A stretch of 64,000 nucleotides of DNA. Source: a virus. Positions within the stretch are counted from its first letter, which is position 1, and the number at the start of each line of letters is the position of its first letter. Under the pieces are notes generated by a model. It saw only the letters and a program-made list of their open reading frames with translations. It did not search any database and was not told where the DNA came from. The stretch spans positions 62,001 to 126,000 of IMG/VR virus record IMGVR_UViG_3300027917_000019, one strand, 5' to 3'. The position numbers and the translations under genes were made by a program. Positions 44,900 through 53,541 of the stretch are shown here, one piece after another.

Positions 44900-46692
44900 T
44901 GGCTCGTCGTGTCACCGAAAGCGTCCTTGAACGTACTGCGAAGCTATTGACGGCTAAGCATAATATCAAGGTACAGTTTAAGCCTGGTGTTGCAGAAACT
45001 AAGGGCAACGTGATCACGTTGCCCACACTGCCTGATAATGCTGACCAGGAATTGATTGACGCGATGCAGGGATACTTGGACCAGCAGGCAGGAAACATTT
45101 TGTTCTCAGACAGGAGCGTTAGTAATTCTCTGAAGAATAAAGCCACACGTAGCAAGAAAGCTGCACAACTGAAAGAGATATTTCAGGTTGTTGAAAACGC
45201 TCGTGTTGAATCTTGCATGGAGAATATCTACCCTGGTTGTGAGGTGAACTTCACCAACGCTCACTGGTGGTTTTACAGCCATCTTCGTGAGAATTGGGAC
45301 AAGTCTGTCATGGGTAAGGAAGTAGTCTCTAAGTTTTCGAAGATTCTTGCTGCCAGTTTTCTTGAGCTTCGCCACAGGAATACAGACTTTTACGAAAACT
45401 TCATCAGTAAAGAGGTTCGCGAGAAGGCTGATAAGGTTGTTGAAACAGTAGTTAAGAATGCTCCTAAGGATACACAAGACTCTCTAAAGCTTGCTGAGGA
45501 GATTCTTAAGCTTCTTGAGGAAGAGGCCGAGGAGGACGAGAAGAACCGTCCAGATGACGGGGGTGCCGCAGACGCAGAGGGCACCGAGCAATCTCCGATG
45601 GCTATGCCTTCTCAGGGGACTAAACAACAATCTGAGAATAAGGGCCAAGAAAGGGCGAAGAGTGCTGGGGATCTGTCTAAGGCTTTGGCTCAGGCGGCCC
45701 AGCAAGAGATTTCTGAGCGAGGAGACCCAAACAAGACTGGTTCCTCATATTGGAGTAGGGATCGCTCCTATGAACACGGGTTGGACGATAAGATTGGGTA
45801 TTCAATTTTCGATACTTCTCAAGATTCTATCGAAACTCTCCCGGAGCGTACTACTCCTACCCATGGGGATTACCTCAACTCTTTGAGGAACGAAAGTCGC
45901 CAATTTACCTCTATCATGCGCTTCAAGCTCATAAACACCCTCAGGGCGTCCTCTAAGCGCCGCTGGGTCGGGGGCAAGCCGGAGGGACGTCTAGATGCTA
46001 GGCAGGCTCATAAGGCTATCCTGGGCGTCTCACAGGACGTTTACAAGACGCGCCAGAAAAAGGTTCATCTCGACACTGCTGTAGCTCTCGCCATCGATCA
46101 TTCGGGAAGTATGAGTGGTCGTGCGCTAGAGCTAGCCGCTGAGAGTGCAATTGTTCTAGGGGATGTATTTGATCCTCTGAAGATTCCGTTCATGGTGTAT
46201 GGGTATAGTACTCGTGGGACGCCCAGGACATACCCTGAGTATGATGAACAGCAATTATATTCTCGCTGGTCAAACTTGTGGATTCGTTACTACAAAACTT
46301 TCAACGAATCTTGGAATAAAGGAGCGCTGAAGCTCACGCACGCACGAGACAATTGTCAAGCTAATACGCTCGATGGAGAATCTGTGCTACATGGAATTCA
46401 GCACTTGCTTGCGCGCCCAGAAAAGCGTAAGATACTATTGGTGATGAATGATGGGCATCCTTACCCGGGACATGGACATACGGGACGTTGCCAAGGGTAT
46501 TTGAAGTCTATCGTCGCCGCAGGCACACAGGCTGGTGTGGAAATTATTGCCTTTGGCATCCAATCTGCTGACGTAAAAGAGTACTATCCAAATCATGTGG
46601 TGATTAACGATTTGGAAGACTTGGTGAAAGAGCCTTTGAGAAAGATTGATGGAATTCTTCGTCAAGGAATGCTAAAGGCAATGAGGGGTTGA
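44899..46692 (+). CDS. CobT-like VWA-domain protein
   Basis: 597 residues from GTG 44899 (GGGGGG upstream, TAGTG overlap). The N-terminal 200 residues (VFEN-type helical region) resemble CobT. A long acidic, Gln/Ser-rich linker follows (about residues 205-275). A C-terminal VWA domain carries the MIDAS DxSxS at D400, S402 and S404 (AIDHSGSMSGRAL), with LLVMNDGHP near 515. CobT binds metal and pairs with CobS ATPases. The adjacent CobS/MoxR-type gene makes a two-part ATPase/VWA machine likely. Its substrate in this phage is unknown. Confidence 0.85.
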   Translation: MARRVTESVLERTAKLLTAKHNIKVQFKPGVAETKGNVITLPTLPDNADQELIDAMQGYLDQQAGNILFSDRSVSNSLKNKATRSKKAAQLKEIFQVVENARVESCMENIYPGCEVNFTNAHWWFYSHLRENWDKSVMGKEVVSKFSKILAASFLELRHRNTDFYENFISKEVREKADKVVETVVKNAPKDTQDSLKLAEEILKLLEEEAEEDEKNRPDDGGAADAEGTEQSPMAMPSQGTKQQSENKGQERAKSAGDLSKALAQAAQQEISERGDPNKTGSSYWSRDRSYEHGLDDKIGYSIFDTSQDSIETLPERTTPTHGDYLNSLRNESRQFTSIMRFKLINTLRASSKRRWVGGKPEGRLDARQAHKAILGVSQDVYKTRQKKVHLDTAVALAIDHSGSMSGRALELAAESAIVLGDVFDPLKIPFMVYGYSTRGTPRTYPEYDEQQLYSRWSNLWIRYYKTFNESWNKGALKLTHARDNCQANTLDGESVLHGIQHLLARPEKRKILLVMNDGHPYPGHGHTGRCQGYLKSIVAAGTQAGVEIIAFGIQSADVKEYYPNHVVINDLEDLVKEPLRKIDGILRQGMLKAMRG

Positions 46693-46693
46693 A

Positions 46694-47092
46694 ATGGCAG
46701 CGTGTAGATATTGTGGTTATAAGGTTCGCCAGTGTGTTTGTGCAAACACCACGTCAGATGGACTTAGTTTTACAACATATGCTGAAGAGGCTGGGGCTAC
46801 AGCACTTTATCCAAATCGCGGAGATAACATCGTCTATCCCACACTTGGAATTGCTGGAGAAGCTGGTGAAGTAGCAGAGAAAGTAAAGAAACTCATCCGA
46901 GATAAGGGTGGAGTTGTCGATGATGAATTCAGGGAAGCTATCAAGAAGGAATTGGGTGACGTGCTGTGGTACCTAACAGCAGCTTCCTATGAACTAGGGT
47001 TTACGCTTGAAGATGTGGCTAAAGCTAACCTAGACAAGTTGTATTCTCGCCGCGCTCGCGGAAAGATTCATGGCGAGGGTGATGATCGCTGA
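46694..47092 (+). CDS. MazG-like nucleotide pyrophosphohydrolase with zinc knuckle
   Basis: 132 residues, start ATG after GAGGGG. The N-terminal 16 residues form a C-x2-CG-x5-C-x-C zinc knuckle (CRYCGYKVRQCVC). The rest is MazG-type: TYAEEAGATALYP, GIAGEAGEVAEKVKK (EE catalytic), KKELGDVLWYLTAASYELG and a final ANLDKLYSR. MazG enzymes hydrolyse NTPs or alarmones and can lower host stress signalling during infection. The zinc addition is unusual, and the same knuckle occurs as a stand-alone 42-residue protein at 62499. Confidence 0.82.
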   Translation: MAACRYCGYKVRQCVCANTTSDGLSFTTYAEEAGATALYPNRGDNIVYPTLGIAGEAGEVAEKVKKLIRDKGGVVDDEFREAIKKELGDVLWYLTAASYELGFTLEDVAKANLDKLYSRRARGKIHGEGDDR

Positions 47093-47105
47093 TTGAGGGG
47101 TAAAT

Positions 47106-48419
47106 ATGGGGCGTTTGCTTTGTTTGGTTGTTGTATTGTTGGCTAGTTGCGCAAGACCAGAGCGCCATCCACCAGACCTTAGAGCAGACGCTGGTTATGC
47201 TGCCCTTGTTTGTGACGAGACTACAGACCTCCTAACAGATATCAATCATTGTGGGGCCTGTGAAGCTGCTTGTCCTACAGCAGATGCTGATCAGTGCGTT
47301 GATGGGGTGTGTATGTGTGGTTCTCACGAGACATGCATACCTGGGTATGACTGTCGCAATGGCAACTGCGTACCGCGCGATACTTCAGGAAGATTTTGTG
47401 AGTTTGACAGCACTTGTGGTGCAGGATTTGCGTGCATTGAAGGACATTGCTCTCGTTTGGAGTGTGTACCTGAAATCTGCGATGGGTATGACAACGATTG
47501 TGACGGCATCGTAGACAACTCAGGAGCTACACCCCTGTCTGGTTGGTGTTCTGGGACAGAGGTGGCAGTCCCCGGTTCTGTTATGGCGCCGTGCACTGTT
47601 GGGATCCGTCTTTGTGTTGAGGGGGCTTGGGGAGAGTGTCTAGGAGATGTTCCTCCCGTTCCTGAAGTAGGTTTGTTGGCTTGTGATGGCGCCGATAACG
47701 ACTGTGACGGGTGTGTTGACGGAGTGATTGAGTCAGGGGTTTGTGTATCTCAAGAACCTGTCGGTATTGACGTCTTGTTTCTCATCGACACTTCTGGGTC
47801 TATGACTAACAAGATTCATATCGTAAAACAGGCAACCAATCTATTTAGCACCCGCCTTTCAACTAGCTCTAACATCCACTATGGGATTGAGACGGTTCCA
47901 GGACCAGTAGATGGAACTCCAGCGCTGTATCAAGACCTAACTGATTTCGCTACATTTAAGGCTGCGCTGCAAACACTTCCACACGGTGGTAGTGGGTCAG
48001 AGCCGCAGTGGGATGCTGTAGTTGAAGCTCTTGACGGAACACTGTCTGTTTCGTGGACTTCTGGGGCTGCAAAGATCATCATCCTGTTCACAGACGAGGG
48101 AGGACAGACAACACGTGCCCGCCGCACATCTCCAGTGCTTCCGCCTGTCTATGAGGCAGAGATGTGTGCGGCTGTAGTAGCCGCTGGAGTAGCGTTTATT
48201 CCTGTAGTAACTGCTCCATATGCAGGAGATTTCGACGACTGTGCCTACCGCAGTGTAACGCTACCTTCTTTTGGTTTGTATGCAGGAACGGGGACTGCGT
48301 GCACGGAAGACGCAGACTGTGATGGCAGCGATACGTGTGAGGCCGCTGTTTGTGTCTCTGCAGCCGTAATAGAAATGGTCAACAATCTGGAAGTTGTTAT
48401 TGCAAATCCTTGTGGGTAG
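47106..48419 (+). CDS. secreted VWA lipoprotein with MopE-like repeats
   Basis: 437 residues. A lipoprotein signal peptide ends in lipobox LASC with acylated Cys at residue 15. Cys-rich repeats follow, including two CDG-DNDCDG motifs (starting at C125 and C193) typical of MopE-like and similar proteins from myxobacteria and relatives. A VWA domain (about 222-375) has the MIDAS DTSGS (D228, S230, S232). A third Cys/Asp repeat (DADCDGSDTCE) lies near the end. The mature protein should sit on the outer or inner membrane surface, bind Ca or Mg and perhaps ligand. It was probably acquired from a host genome. Confidence 0.82.
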   Translation: MGRLLCLVVVLLASCARPERHPPDLRADAGYAALVCDETTDLLTDINHCGACEAACPTADADQCVDGVCMCGSHETCIPGYDCRNGNCVPRDTSGRFCEFDSTCGAGFACIEGHCSRLECVPEICDGYDNDCDGIVDNSGATPLSGWCSGTEVAVPGSVMAPCTVGIRLCVEGAWGECLGDVPPVPEVGLLACDGADNDCDGCVDGVIESGVCVSQEPVGIDVLFLIDTSGSMTNKIHIVKQATNLFSTRLSTSSNIHYGIETVPGPVDGTPALYQDLTDFATFKAALQTLPHGGSGSEPQWDAVVEALDGTLSVSWTSGAAKIIILFTDEGGQTTRARRTSPVLPPVYEAEMCAAVVAAGVAFIPVVTAPYAGDFDDCAYRSVTLPSFGLYAGTGTACTEDADCDGSDTCEAAVCVSAAVIEMVNNLEVVIANPCG

Positions 48420-48421
48420 TT

Positions 48422-48862
48422 ATGGCTGATAGTGAACTTAAGTATTTGCGTCCGGGGCATGTAAACCTGGACAGACCTTGTGACAAAATCGCCCTGCACG
48501 CCGCTAAGTGCCTACCCGGGACTGGGGAAATGCCTTCGCACTGGCAGTGGGAGTCACAGGAGTCGTTTCTAGAACGCTATTCTGACTTGGGTCCCTTGGT
48601 GTGGGCCAAGACTGCGTCCTATCACATGCTCTTGATAAACGGTAGACACGCATTCAGAATCTGGACAGACTCCCCCAAGACAGCTTTAACTGATGTTTGT
48701 AACGAACTTGCAGCTGATTTAGTGGGTGTTTTCGACATTCTTGACGTTCCAACATCTACTCAACGAAAAACCAAACCAATGACAAAACGCATACGTTTGA
48801 CGTCAACTAGAGACGTAGAGATTCTGCTACTACAGACAATTCTCACATTTGGACTCGTATAA
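48422..48862 (+). CDS. hypothetical protein
   Basis: 146 residues from ATG 48422; upstream in-frame codons are inside the previous gene and lack a ribosome site. The sequence is mixed, with several Trp, and has a central segment SYHMLLINGRHAFRIWTDSPKTALTDVCNEL. The C-terminus is hydrophobic (VEILLLQTILTFGLV). The stop overlaps the next ATG as TAATG. No motif or family recognised. Confidence 0.6.
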   Translation: MADSELKYLRPGHVNLDRPCDKIALHAAKCLPGTGEMPSHWQWESQESFLERYSDLGPLVWAKTASYHMLLINGRHAFRIWTDSPKTALTDVCNELAADLVGVFDILDVPTSTQRKTKPMTKRIRLTSTRDVEILLLQTILTFGLV

Positions 48863-49173
48863 TGCCGTATATTGTAAACACCTTCCAGTGCTGCTCGTGT
48901 GGTCACGAGTTTGAAGAGATGTGGATGAAGAAACATGGGGACGATAGCGAGAAGCCGTGGGAAGGTATTGTGGCGTGTCCTGATTGTGAGGGGGAAGATT
49001 TGAAGAGACTCATCTCTGCTACAGGTATAGCTACGTTCAGTATAATGGACCGTGCAGCGCAGATGGAGTCTTTGAAGAAGCGCTCATCAGATCATACTAA
49101 GAAGCTAATGAAAACTGAGAGAGATAGAATTCAAAAGCAGCTAGATCAGAAGCCTAAGGGTGTAGGCGGATGA
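48862..49173 (+). CDS. FmdB-like zinc-ribbon protein
   Basis: 103 residues, TAATG overlap. The N-terminal zinc ribbon has CCSCGHEFEE (C-x2-C) and, 25 residues later, VACPDCEG (C-x2-C), the FmdB regulatory-protein pattern. A C-terminal basic helix (KKLMKTERDRIQKQLDQKPKG) could bind nucleic acid. Phages often encode such small ribbons, with undefined roles. It overlaps the next gene by 4 nt (ATGA). Confidence 0.7.
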   Translation: MPYIVNTFQCCSCGHEFEEMWMKKHGDDSEKPWEGIVACPDCEGEDLKRLISATGIATFSIMDRAAQMESLKKRSSDHTKKLMKTERDRIQKQLDQKPKGVGG

Positions 49174-49877
49174 GCAAAAAAGAAAAGAAGGCATTGGACC
49201 TCTTGCAGAAACCTGTTCACGTGGCTATATTGCGTCCTGCACACGTACAGAAGCTGGCACAAGAGGGGAAGTTGCCACAGAGACTTCTGTCCATCCCCGT
49301 GCGCAACATACCGGATCTTCCAGACGGAAAGCCGGCGCCTACAGAGAAGCCGGTTGCAAGCTATGCTGCAGCGGCGCGGAGAGGTGCTAAGGCGCGTAGA
49401 GAAGTGATGCTTCGCACCAAGCTTCACGTAATCCATAACAACGTGCCCCCGTTGCCAAAAGACCAACAGCCTCCTTGCCATGATTGTAAAAACTCAGCGT
49501 GCTGTTATGCCTTCATGGTCAACATAACGGCAGAAGAATACGAAAGTGGGTTGTACGGGGATTACGCAGTAAAGCTCACACACAAGGACGCTGAAAATCT
49601 TGGTGACGGAAGGTTTGCTCGTATTGCGACAATGAGGACACCGGCTGTACACGACATAGTTGAAGGGCAGCCACAATACTATCTTGAAGGCCCTGTAGGG
49701 CGTGCATGCCCGATGCTTCAGGAAGACGGGAAGTGTGGCATTTATGAGAAGCGACCAATTACTTGTAGGGTTTACACCTGTGTTGGGGATAAGCGCATAA
49801 CTGAAGAGATGAGAAACGGCGATATAGACATTGAAGAAGCGTTGATGAACTGGATGGTGGACTATCGTGCTGAGTGA
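49170..49877 (+). CDS. YkgJ/CxxCxxCC-type metal-binding protein
   Basis: 235 residues, ATGA overlap. A basic N-terminal 100 residues is followed by the family core: CHDCKNSACC (C-x2-C-x4-CC), then CPMLQEDGKCGIYEKRPITCRVYTC. This pattern marks the YkgJ/zinc- or iron-sulphur-binding family, in which eight Cys form the site. Function of the family is unclear (possibly ferredoxin-like or metal handling). It sits directly before the DNA polymerase, overlapping it by 11 nt. The N-terminal extension is unusual. Confidence 0.78.
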   Translation: MSKKEKKALDLLQKPVHVAILRPAHVQKLAQEGKLPQRLLSIPVRNIPDLPDGKPAPTEKPVASYAAAARRGAKARREVMLRTKLHVIHNNVPPLPKDQQPPCHDCKNSACCYAFMVNITAEEYESGLYGDYAVKLTHKDAENLGDGRFARIATMRTPAVHDIVEGQPQYYLEGPVGRACPMLQEDGKCGIYEKRPITCRVYTCVGDKRITEEMRNGDIDIEEALMNWMVDYRAE

Positions 49878-52065
49878 AGTCAAAGAATATGATGTAGTCA
49901 ATCAAGTTCCTATGACTCGTTTTGACGGGGTAGAGCATTGCAAGCTTTACCTAGTTAACACCAAGTCTGAGTGGAGCGCTTTCTTTGAACTTCTTATGAA
50001 GCAGAAATTGGTAGCGTGCGATACAGAAACTAGCGGGTTTCATTACTTCAAGGATGATAGAATTTGCGGTCTTTCCTTTGGTTGGGGGAAGACCCATTTT
50101 TACATTCCTGTTAGACATCTTGAATCTATTACAGGCGGTCCTCCTCCCCCACAGTTGTCCATGGATGACATTCGTGAGGACCTCATAGCCTTCTTTAGTC
50201 AAGAAGACGTTTGTACCATTTGGCACAACTGGAAGTTTGACGCGCATTTTTACCGCGCTGATGGAATTGAGATCCTAACGAAGATTCACGATACGCGCAC
50301 CTTGTGGCACTTCTACGATGAGAATGCTCCTGGAAAACTAAAGGTAATCGCATCAGGTTGGACAGACGATTTGGGGCGTAGGCACAGAGGAATCGTTCAT
50401 AAGGCTGCCAACTTGTCTGAAAAGCAAATTGATAAGTGGCGTTCTGAAGAGGCGAGGGCTAGACGTAAAGCGTTTTCTGCGCTTGTGATGCAGAAGGCAG
50501 ATGAGCTTCAGAGAGATCCTAAGTATCAAGGGTTCAATCGTAGAGACTTGAAGAAGTCTATAGCGGTTCCTATGCTGAAGAACCACATCTATTATGACGC
50601 ACATAAGGATGATGTTCACTACGGATATATTCCCGTTCCGTTGATGTGTAGGTATGCTGGTTTGGATACTTTCCTAACATGGTCTATATATGAGTATGTC
50701 ATGAGCAACATGAACTTTACTCGTAGACTTCAAAAGCTGTATAACAACGAGATCAAGCTCGCGCGCGTCCTAATGGAAGCTGAGGAAAAGGGCGTACTAA
50801 TCGATAAAGACTACCTAGAAGACTTAGGGCAACAATACGACGCCGATGTGGAGAAGCTTGAGAAAGAACTCTGCAACCAGCTAGGCAACATCAACATAGG
50901 GTCTAATTCGCAACTCGCTGAGGCACTTCTTGCTACAGGAGTACCTCTTACAGCAAAGACAGACTCAGCTAGAGACTGTGTTGCCTGTGCACAAGGTACT
51001 TGTGTAGAACACTTCTCTGTAGACGCTAAAGCTCTCAAAAAGTTTGAGCACAACTACCCAGCGGTTAAGCTAATACTCGAACATAGAACCCTTACAAAGT
51101 TGAGGAATACCTACGTAACCGGCATTCTCAACAAACTTACGGACGACAACATCCTACATTGCTCGTTCAACCAGAACGTGAAGACTGGACGAATGTCGTC
51201 CAATGACCCCAACCTACAAAACATCCCTGGGCGTGATACAAGCATACGTAGAGCATTCGTTTGTCCTGGTGATGATTGGGTTTTTGTATTCTTAGACTAT
51301 TCACAGGTAGAAGTTAGACTAACCGCGCATTATTCACAGGACCCCCTGCTACTAGACGCATATGCAAGAGGTCAGGACGTACACACACGCACTTTCTGTG
51401 AGATGTTTGGGCATGAGTACTCAGAAGTTGTTGCGGTATTAGCTAACGAGACACACCCCAAATATAAGGAATACTCCGCACTTCGAACCATTGCTAAGCG
51501 CATCAACTTCGGAATCATCTATGGTGTAGGTGCTCCCGGTCTTAGTGAACAGATCCCTCGACCCAAGCAGCACGAACATCTTAGCAACCGAGAGTGGGTC
51601 AAAGTTTGTCAAGATTTCATCGACCAGTATTTGGACAAGTATCTAGGAGTAAGGCGTTTTGTAAATGAAGGCAAGCGTACCGTTAGGCGTTACCAACAGA
51701 TGGAGAATTCCTTCGGTCGCATTCGTCATCTACCACACGCGAAGGCATGTAGAATCCTCCAAGATAAGAGCAAGTTCTGGCTAGAAGCACGCGCAGGAAG
51801 ACAAGGTGTCAACTTCTTGATTCAAGGTGATGCTGCAGACGTGTTTAAGACAGCAACCGTCAGGGTGGCTGAACTTCTTCGTGGAAAGAAGTCTCATATC
51901 GTGAACTTTGTACACGACGAAATTCAGATATACATGCACAAATCTGAGATTCCCTTGCTCAAAGAAATCAAACGACAGATGGAGGATTTCCCCCAGTTTA
52001 CCGTACCTCTACTAGTCGATATACAGTTCAGCACAACAAACTGGGCTTCAAAGGAAAATATCTAA
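49867..52065 (+). CDS. family A DNA polymerase
   Basis: 732 residues from GTG 49867. The 3'-5' exonuclease domain starts at D52-E54 (CDTETSG) with the IWHNWKFD motif. A polymerase domain follows with motif A DYSQVEVRLTAH (D477), O-helix motif KRINFGIIYGVG and motif C VHDE (D684, E685). Conserved GRMSSNDPNLQNIP is also present. No 5' nuclease domain is seen. It is the likely phage replicase, working with the DnaB-like helicase and primase encoded upstream. A Cys-containing insert lies between exonuclease and polymerase domains (about residues 365-385). Confidence 0.95.
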   Translation: MLSEVKEYDVVNQVPMTRFDGVEHCKLYLVNTKSEWSAFFELLMKQKLVACDTETSGFHYFKDDRICGLSFGWGKTHFYIPVRHLESITGGPPPPQLSMDDIREDLIAFFSQEDVCTIWHNWKFDAHFYRADGIEILTKIHDTRTLWHFYDENAPGKLKVIASGWTDDLGRRHRGIVHKAANLSEKQIDKWRSEEARARRKAFSALVMQKADELQRDPKYQGFNRRDLKKSIAVPMLKNHIYYDAHKDDVHYGYIPVPLMCRYAGLDTFLTWSIYEYVMSNMNFTRRLQKLYNNEIKLARVLMEAEEKGVLIDKDYLEDLGQQYDADVEKLEKELCNQLGNINIGSNSQLAEALLATGVPLTAKTDSARDCVACAQGTCVEHFSVDAKALKKFEHNYPAVKLILEHRTLTKLRNTYVTGILNKLTDDNILHCSFNQNVKTGRMSSNDPNLQNIPGRDTSIRRAFVCPGDDWVFVFLDYSQVEVRLTAHYSQDPLLLDAYARGQDVHTRTFCEMFGHEYSEVVAVLANETHPKYKEYSALRTIAKRINFGIIYGVGAPGLSEQIPRPKQHEHLSNREWVKVCQDFIDQYLDKYLGVRRFVNEGKRTVRRYQQMENSFGRIRHLPHAKACRILQDKSKFWLEARAGRQGVNFLIQGDAADVFKTATVRVAELLRGKKSHIVNFVHDEIQIYMHKSEIPLLKEIKRQMEDFPQFTVPLLVDIQFSTTNWASKENI

Positions 52066-52775
52066 TGGATGAGACCCTAACCTCTATTACTATCATTTTG
52101 GATCGTTCCGGCTCCATGAGTCCTCTTCGAAACGACGTCATCGAAGGTGTGAATGCCTTCATTCGAGACCAGCAAAAGACAGAAGGCAAGGCTACCGTCA
52201 GCTTGGTGCAGTTTGATGATCGCTACGAAGAGAACTACATGAATCTTCCTCTTGAGAAGGCTGAGTTCCTTTCTGAGGAAACTTACGAACCTCGCGGGCT
52301 TACTGCACTCTTGGACGCTGTAGGGCGTTGTGTCAAGAATGCTAAGCAGCGTGTAAAAGAGATGCCCAAGGCTAAACGACCTGCAAAGAACATTGTCTTG
52401 ATATTCACAGACGGTGCTGAAAATGCTTCCCAAGAGTGGACTAAGGAAAAGGTGGCAGCACTGGTAAAGAAGCAAGAAGACAAGCACAACTGGAAGTTTG
52501 TATTCTTGGGGGCTAATATCGATTCCTTTGGCACCGCCTCTTCATACGGAATCTCTGCTGGATCTACATCCAATTTCAACGCAAGCTCCAAGGGCATCAG
52601 GTCTGCTCTTTACGGCGCAAGTAATGCTGTAACATACGCACGTAATCAAAGCACAGAAGAGTATACTGAAACAGCAACTCTTCTTAGGAGTGCGGGTGTG
52701 GATGAGAACATTGACGACAACTCTGTTACTGGAACAGAATTCGACGTAACAACTAACACAGAGGAAAACAAGTGA
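52065..52775 (+). CDS. soluble VWA-domain protein
   Basis: 236 residues, TAATG overlap with the polymerase. A VWA domain begins almost at the start: ILDRSGSMS gives the MIDAS DxSxS (D13, S15, S17). LTALLDAV supplies the MIDAS Thr and VLIFTDGAENAS the last strand. The C-terminal 60 residues are Asn/Ser/Thr-rich and probably flexible. No signal peptide or membrane segment. VWA domains mediate metal-dependent protein contacts. It is the third VWA protein in 8 kb and may be an adaptor for the CobS-like ATPase or for DNA metabolism. Confidence 0.82.
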   Translation: MDETLTSITIILDRSGSMSPLRNDVIEGVNAFIRDQQKTEGKATVSLVQFDDRYEENYMNLPLEKAEFLSEETYEPRGLTALLDAVGRCVKNAKQRVKEMPKAKRPAKNIVLIFTDGAENASQEWTKEKVAALVKKQEDKHNWKFVFLGANIDSFGTASSYGISAGSTSNFNASSKGIRSALYGASNAVTYARNQSTEEYTETATLLRSAGVDENIDDNSVTGTEFDVTTNTEENK

Positions 52776-53026
52776 AAGAACTACTTAGGCCGACATATCG
52801 ACGTGTTACAGGGATACACGTCGATGCTCAACCTGCTGGGAATCCTGTTCATGTAAATGATTGTACTGTAACGGTAGCACAACACTGGACAGATGCGTCA
52901 ATTACAGACCTCACAGTATTCCTGCTCAAGTTTGTAGTAGCTGCCGTTCCGGCAGTGGCTCTTACCTTCCTAATCTACATGCTAACCTTTCTAGCTGTTG
53001 CAACAGCTTCAGGACTGCTGCGATGA
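52772..53026 (+). CDS. small membrane protein
   Basis: 84 residues from GTG 52772 (GAGG upstream, GTGA overlap). The N-terminal 45 residues are polar and basic; the C-terminus has a long hydrophobic region (about residues 47-80: FLLKFVVAAVPAVALTFLIYMLTFLAVATA) that may span the membrane once or twice. The stop overlaps the next gene as ATGA. Function unknown. Confidence 0.65.
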   Translation: MKELLRPTYRRVTGIHVDAQPAGNPVHVNDCTVTVAQHWTDASITDLTVFLLKFVVAAVPAVALTFLIYMLTFLAVATASGLLR

Positions 53027-53511
53027 GTGATGAAATACTAGATCAGGAATATGATGTCGATGGTGTAGCTCATCGCTCAGAGTTGGCGAAAGATCTTGAC
53101 ATTGATCGCTTGAATTTGAGTGAGGAGTTCGAAAAGCACAGTAAGCGCTATGCTTGGTATGCAACTGCTTACGAACTATGCCTTGACAAAGAACGTCGCC
53201 TCAAGGCAGAGCTAGGCAGGGCGTACGCCCATTTGGATGCTCAAGCGCGTGCCAACATGACGAGTAATGGCATTCGTATCAGCGAAAAGAAGGTAGAAAA
53301 CATGGTAATTACTGCCTCTGATTATGTGGCGCTCCAAGAGGAATATCATGAAGCGCAGCGCATGACAGGCTTGCTAAAAGCTGCTCGCGATGCTATGATC
53401 AGCAAGAAAGATTGCCTGGTATCACTAGGCGCCAATATTCGTGCGGAACTTGCTAGTGACCCTAGCCTCCTTCAAGAGATGTACCGCACAAAACACGGAA
53501 ACCAGAAGTAA
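53023..53511 (+). CDS. UvsY-like recombination mediator (putative)
   Basis: 162 residues from ATG 53023 (ATGA overlap). The product is almost all helical, with charged heptads (SEEFEKHSKRYAWYATAYELCLDKERRLKAELGRAY, then EYHEAQRMTGLLKAARDAMIS). T4 UvsY has the same size class, helical build and genomic link to the SSB gene. Here it sits directly before a gp32-like SSB and, beyond a terminator, recA. UvsY loads recombinase onto SSB-coated DNA. The assignment rests on context and architecture; direct sequence identity with UvsY is not obvious. Confidence 0.5.
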   Translation: MSDEILDQEYDVDGVAHRSELAKDLDIDRLNLSEEFEKHSKRYAWYATAYELCLDKERRLKAELGRAYAHLDAQARANMTSNGIRISEKKVENMVITASDYVALQEEYHEAQRMTGLLKAARDAMISKKDCLVSLGANIRAELASDPSLLQEMYRTKHGNQK

Positions 53512-53541
53512 CTATTACAACCCGTACAATGGAGAAAAACC

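Noticed and set aside
49041-49046. TATAAT inside the FmdB-like gene
   Set aside because: No -35 at suitable spacing and it lies within coding sequence; probably chance.
53525-53530. TACAAT box upstream of the SSB gene
   Set aside because: Close to consensus but no recognisable -35 17 bp upstream; kept only as a remark, not as a promoter.
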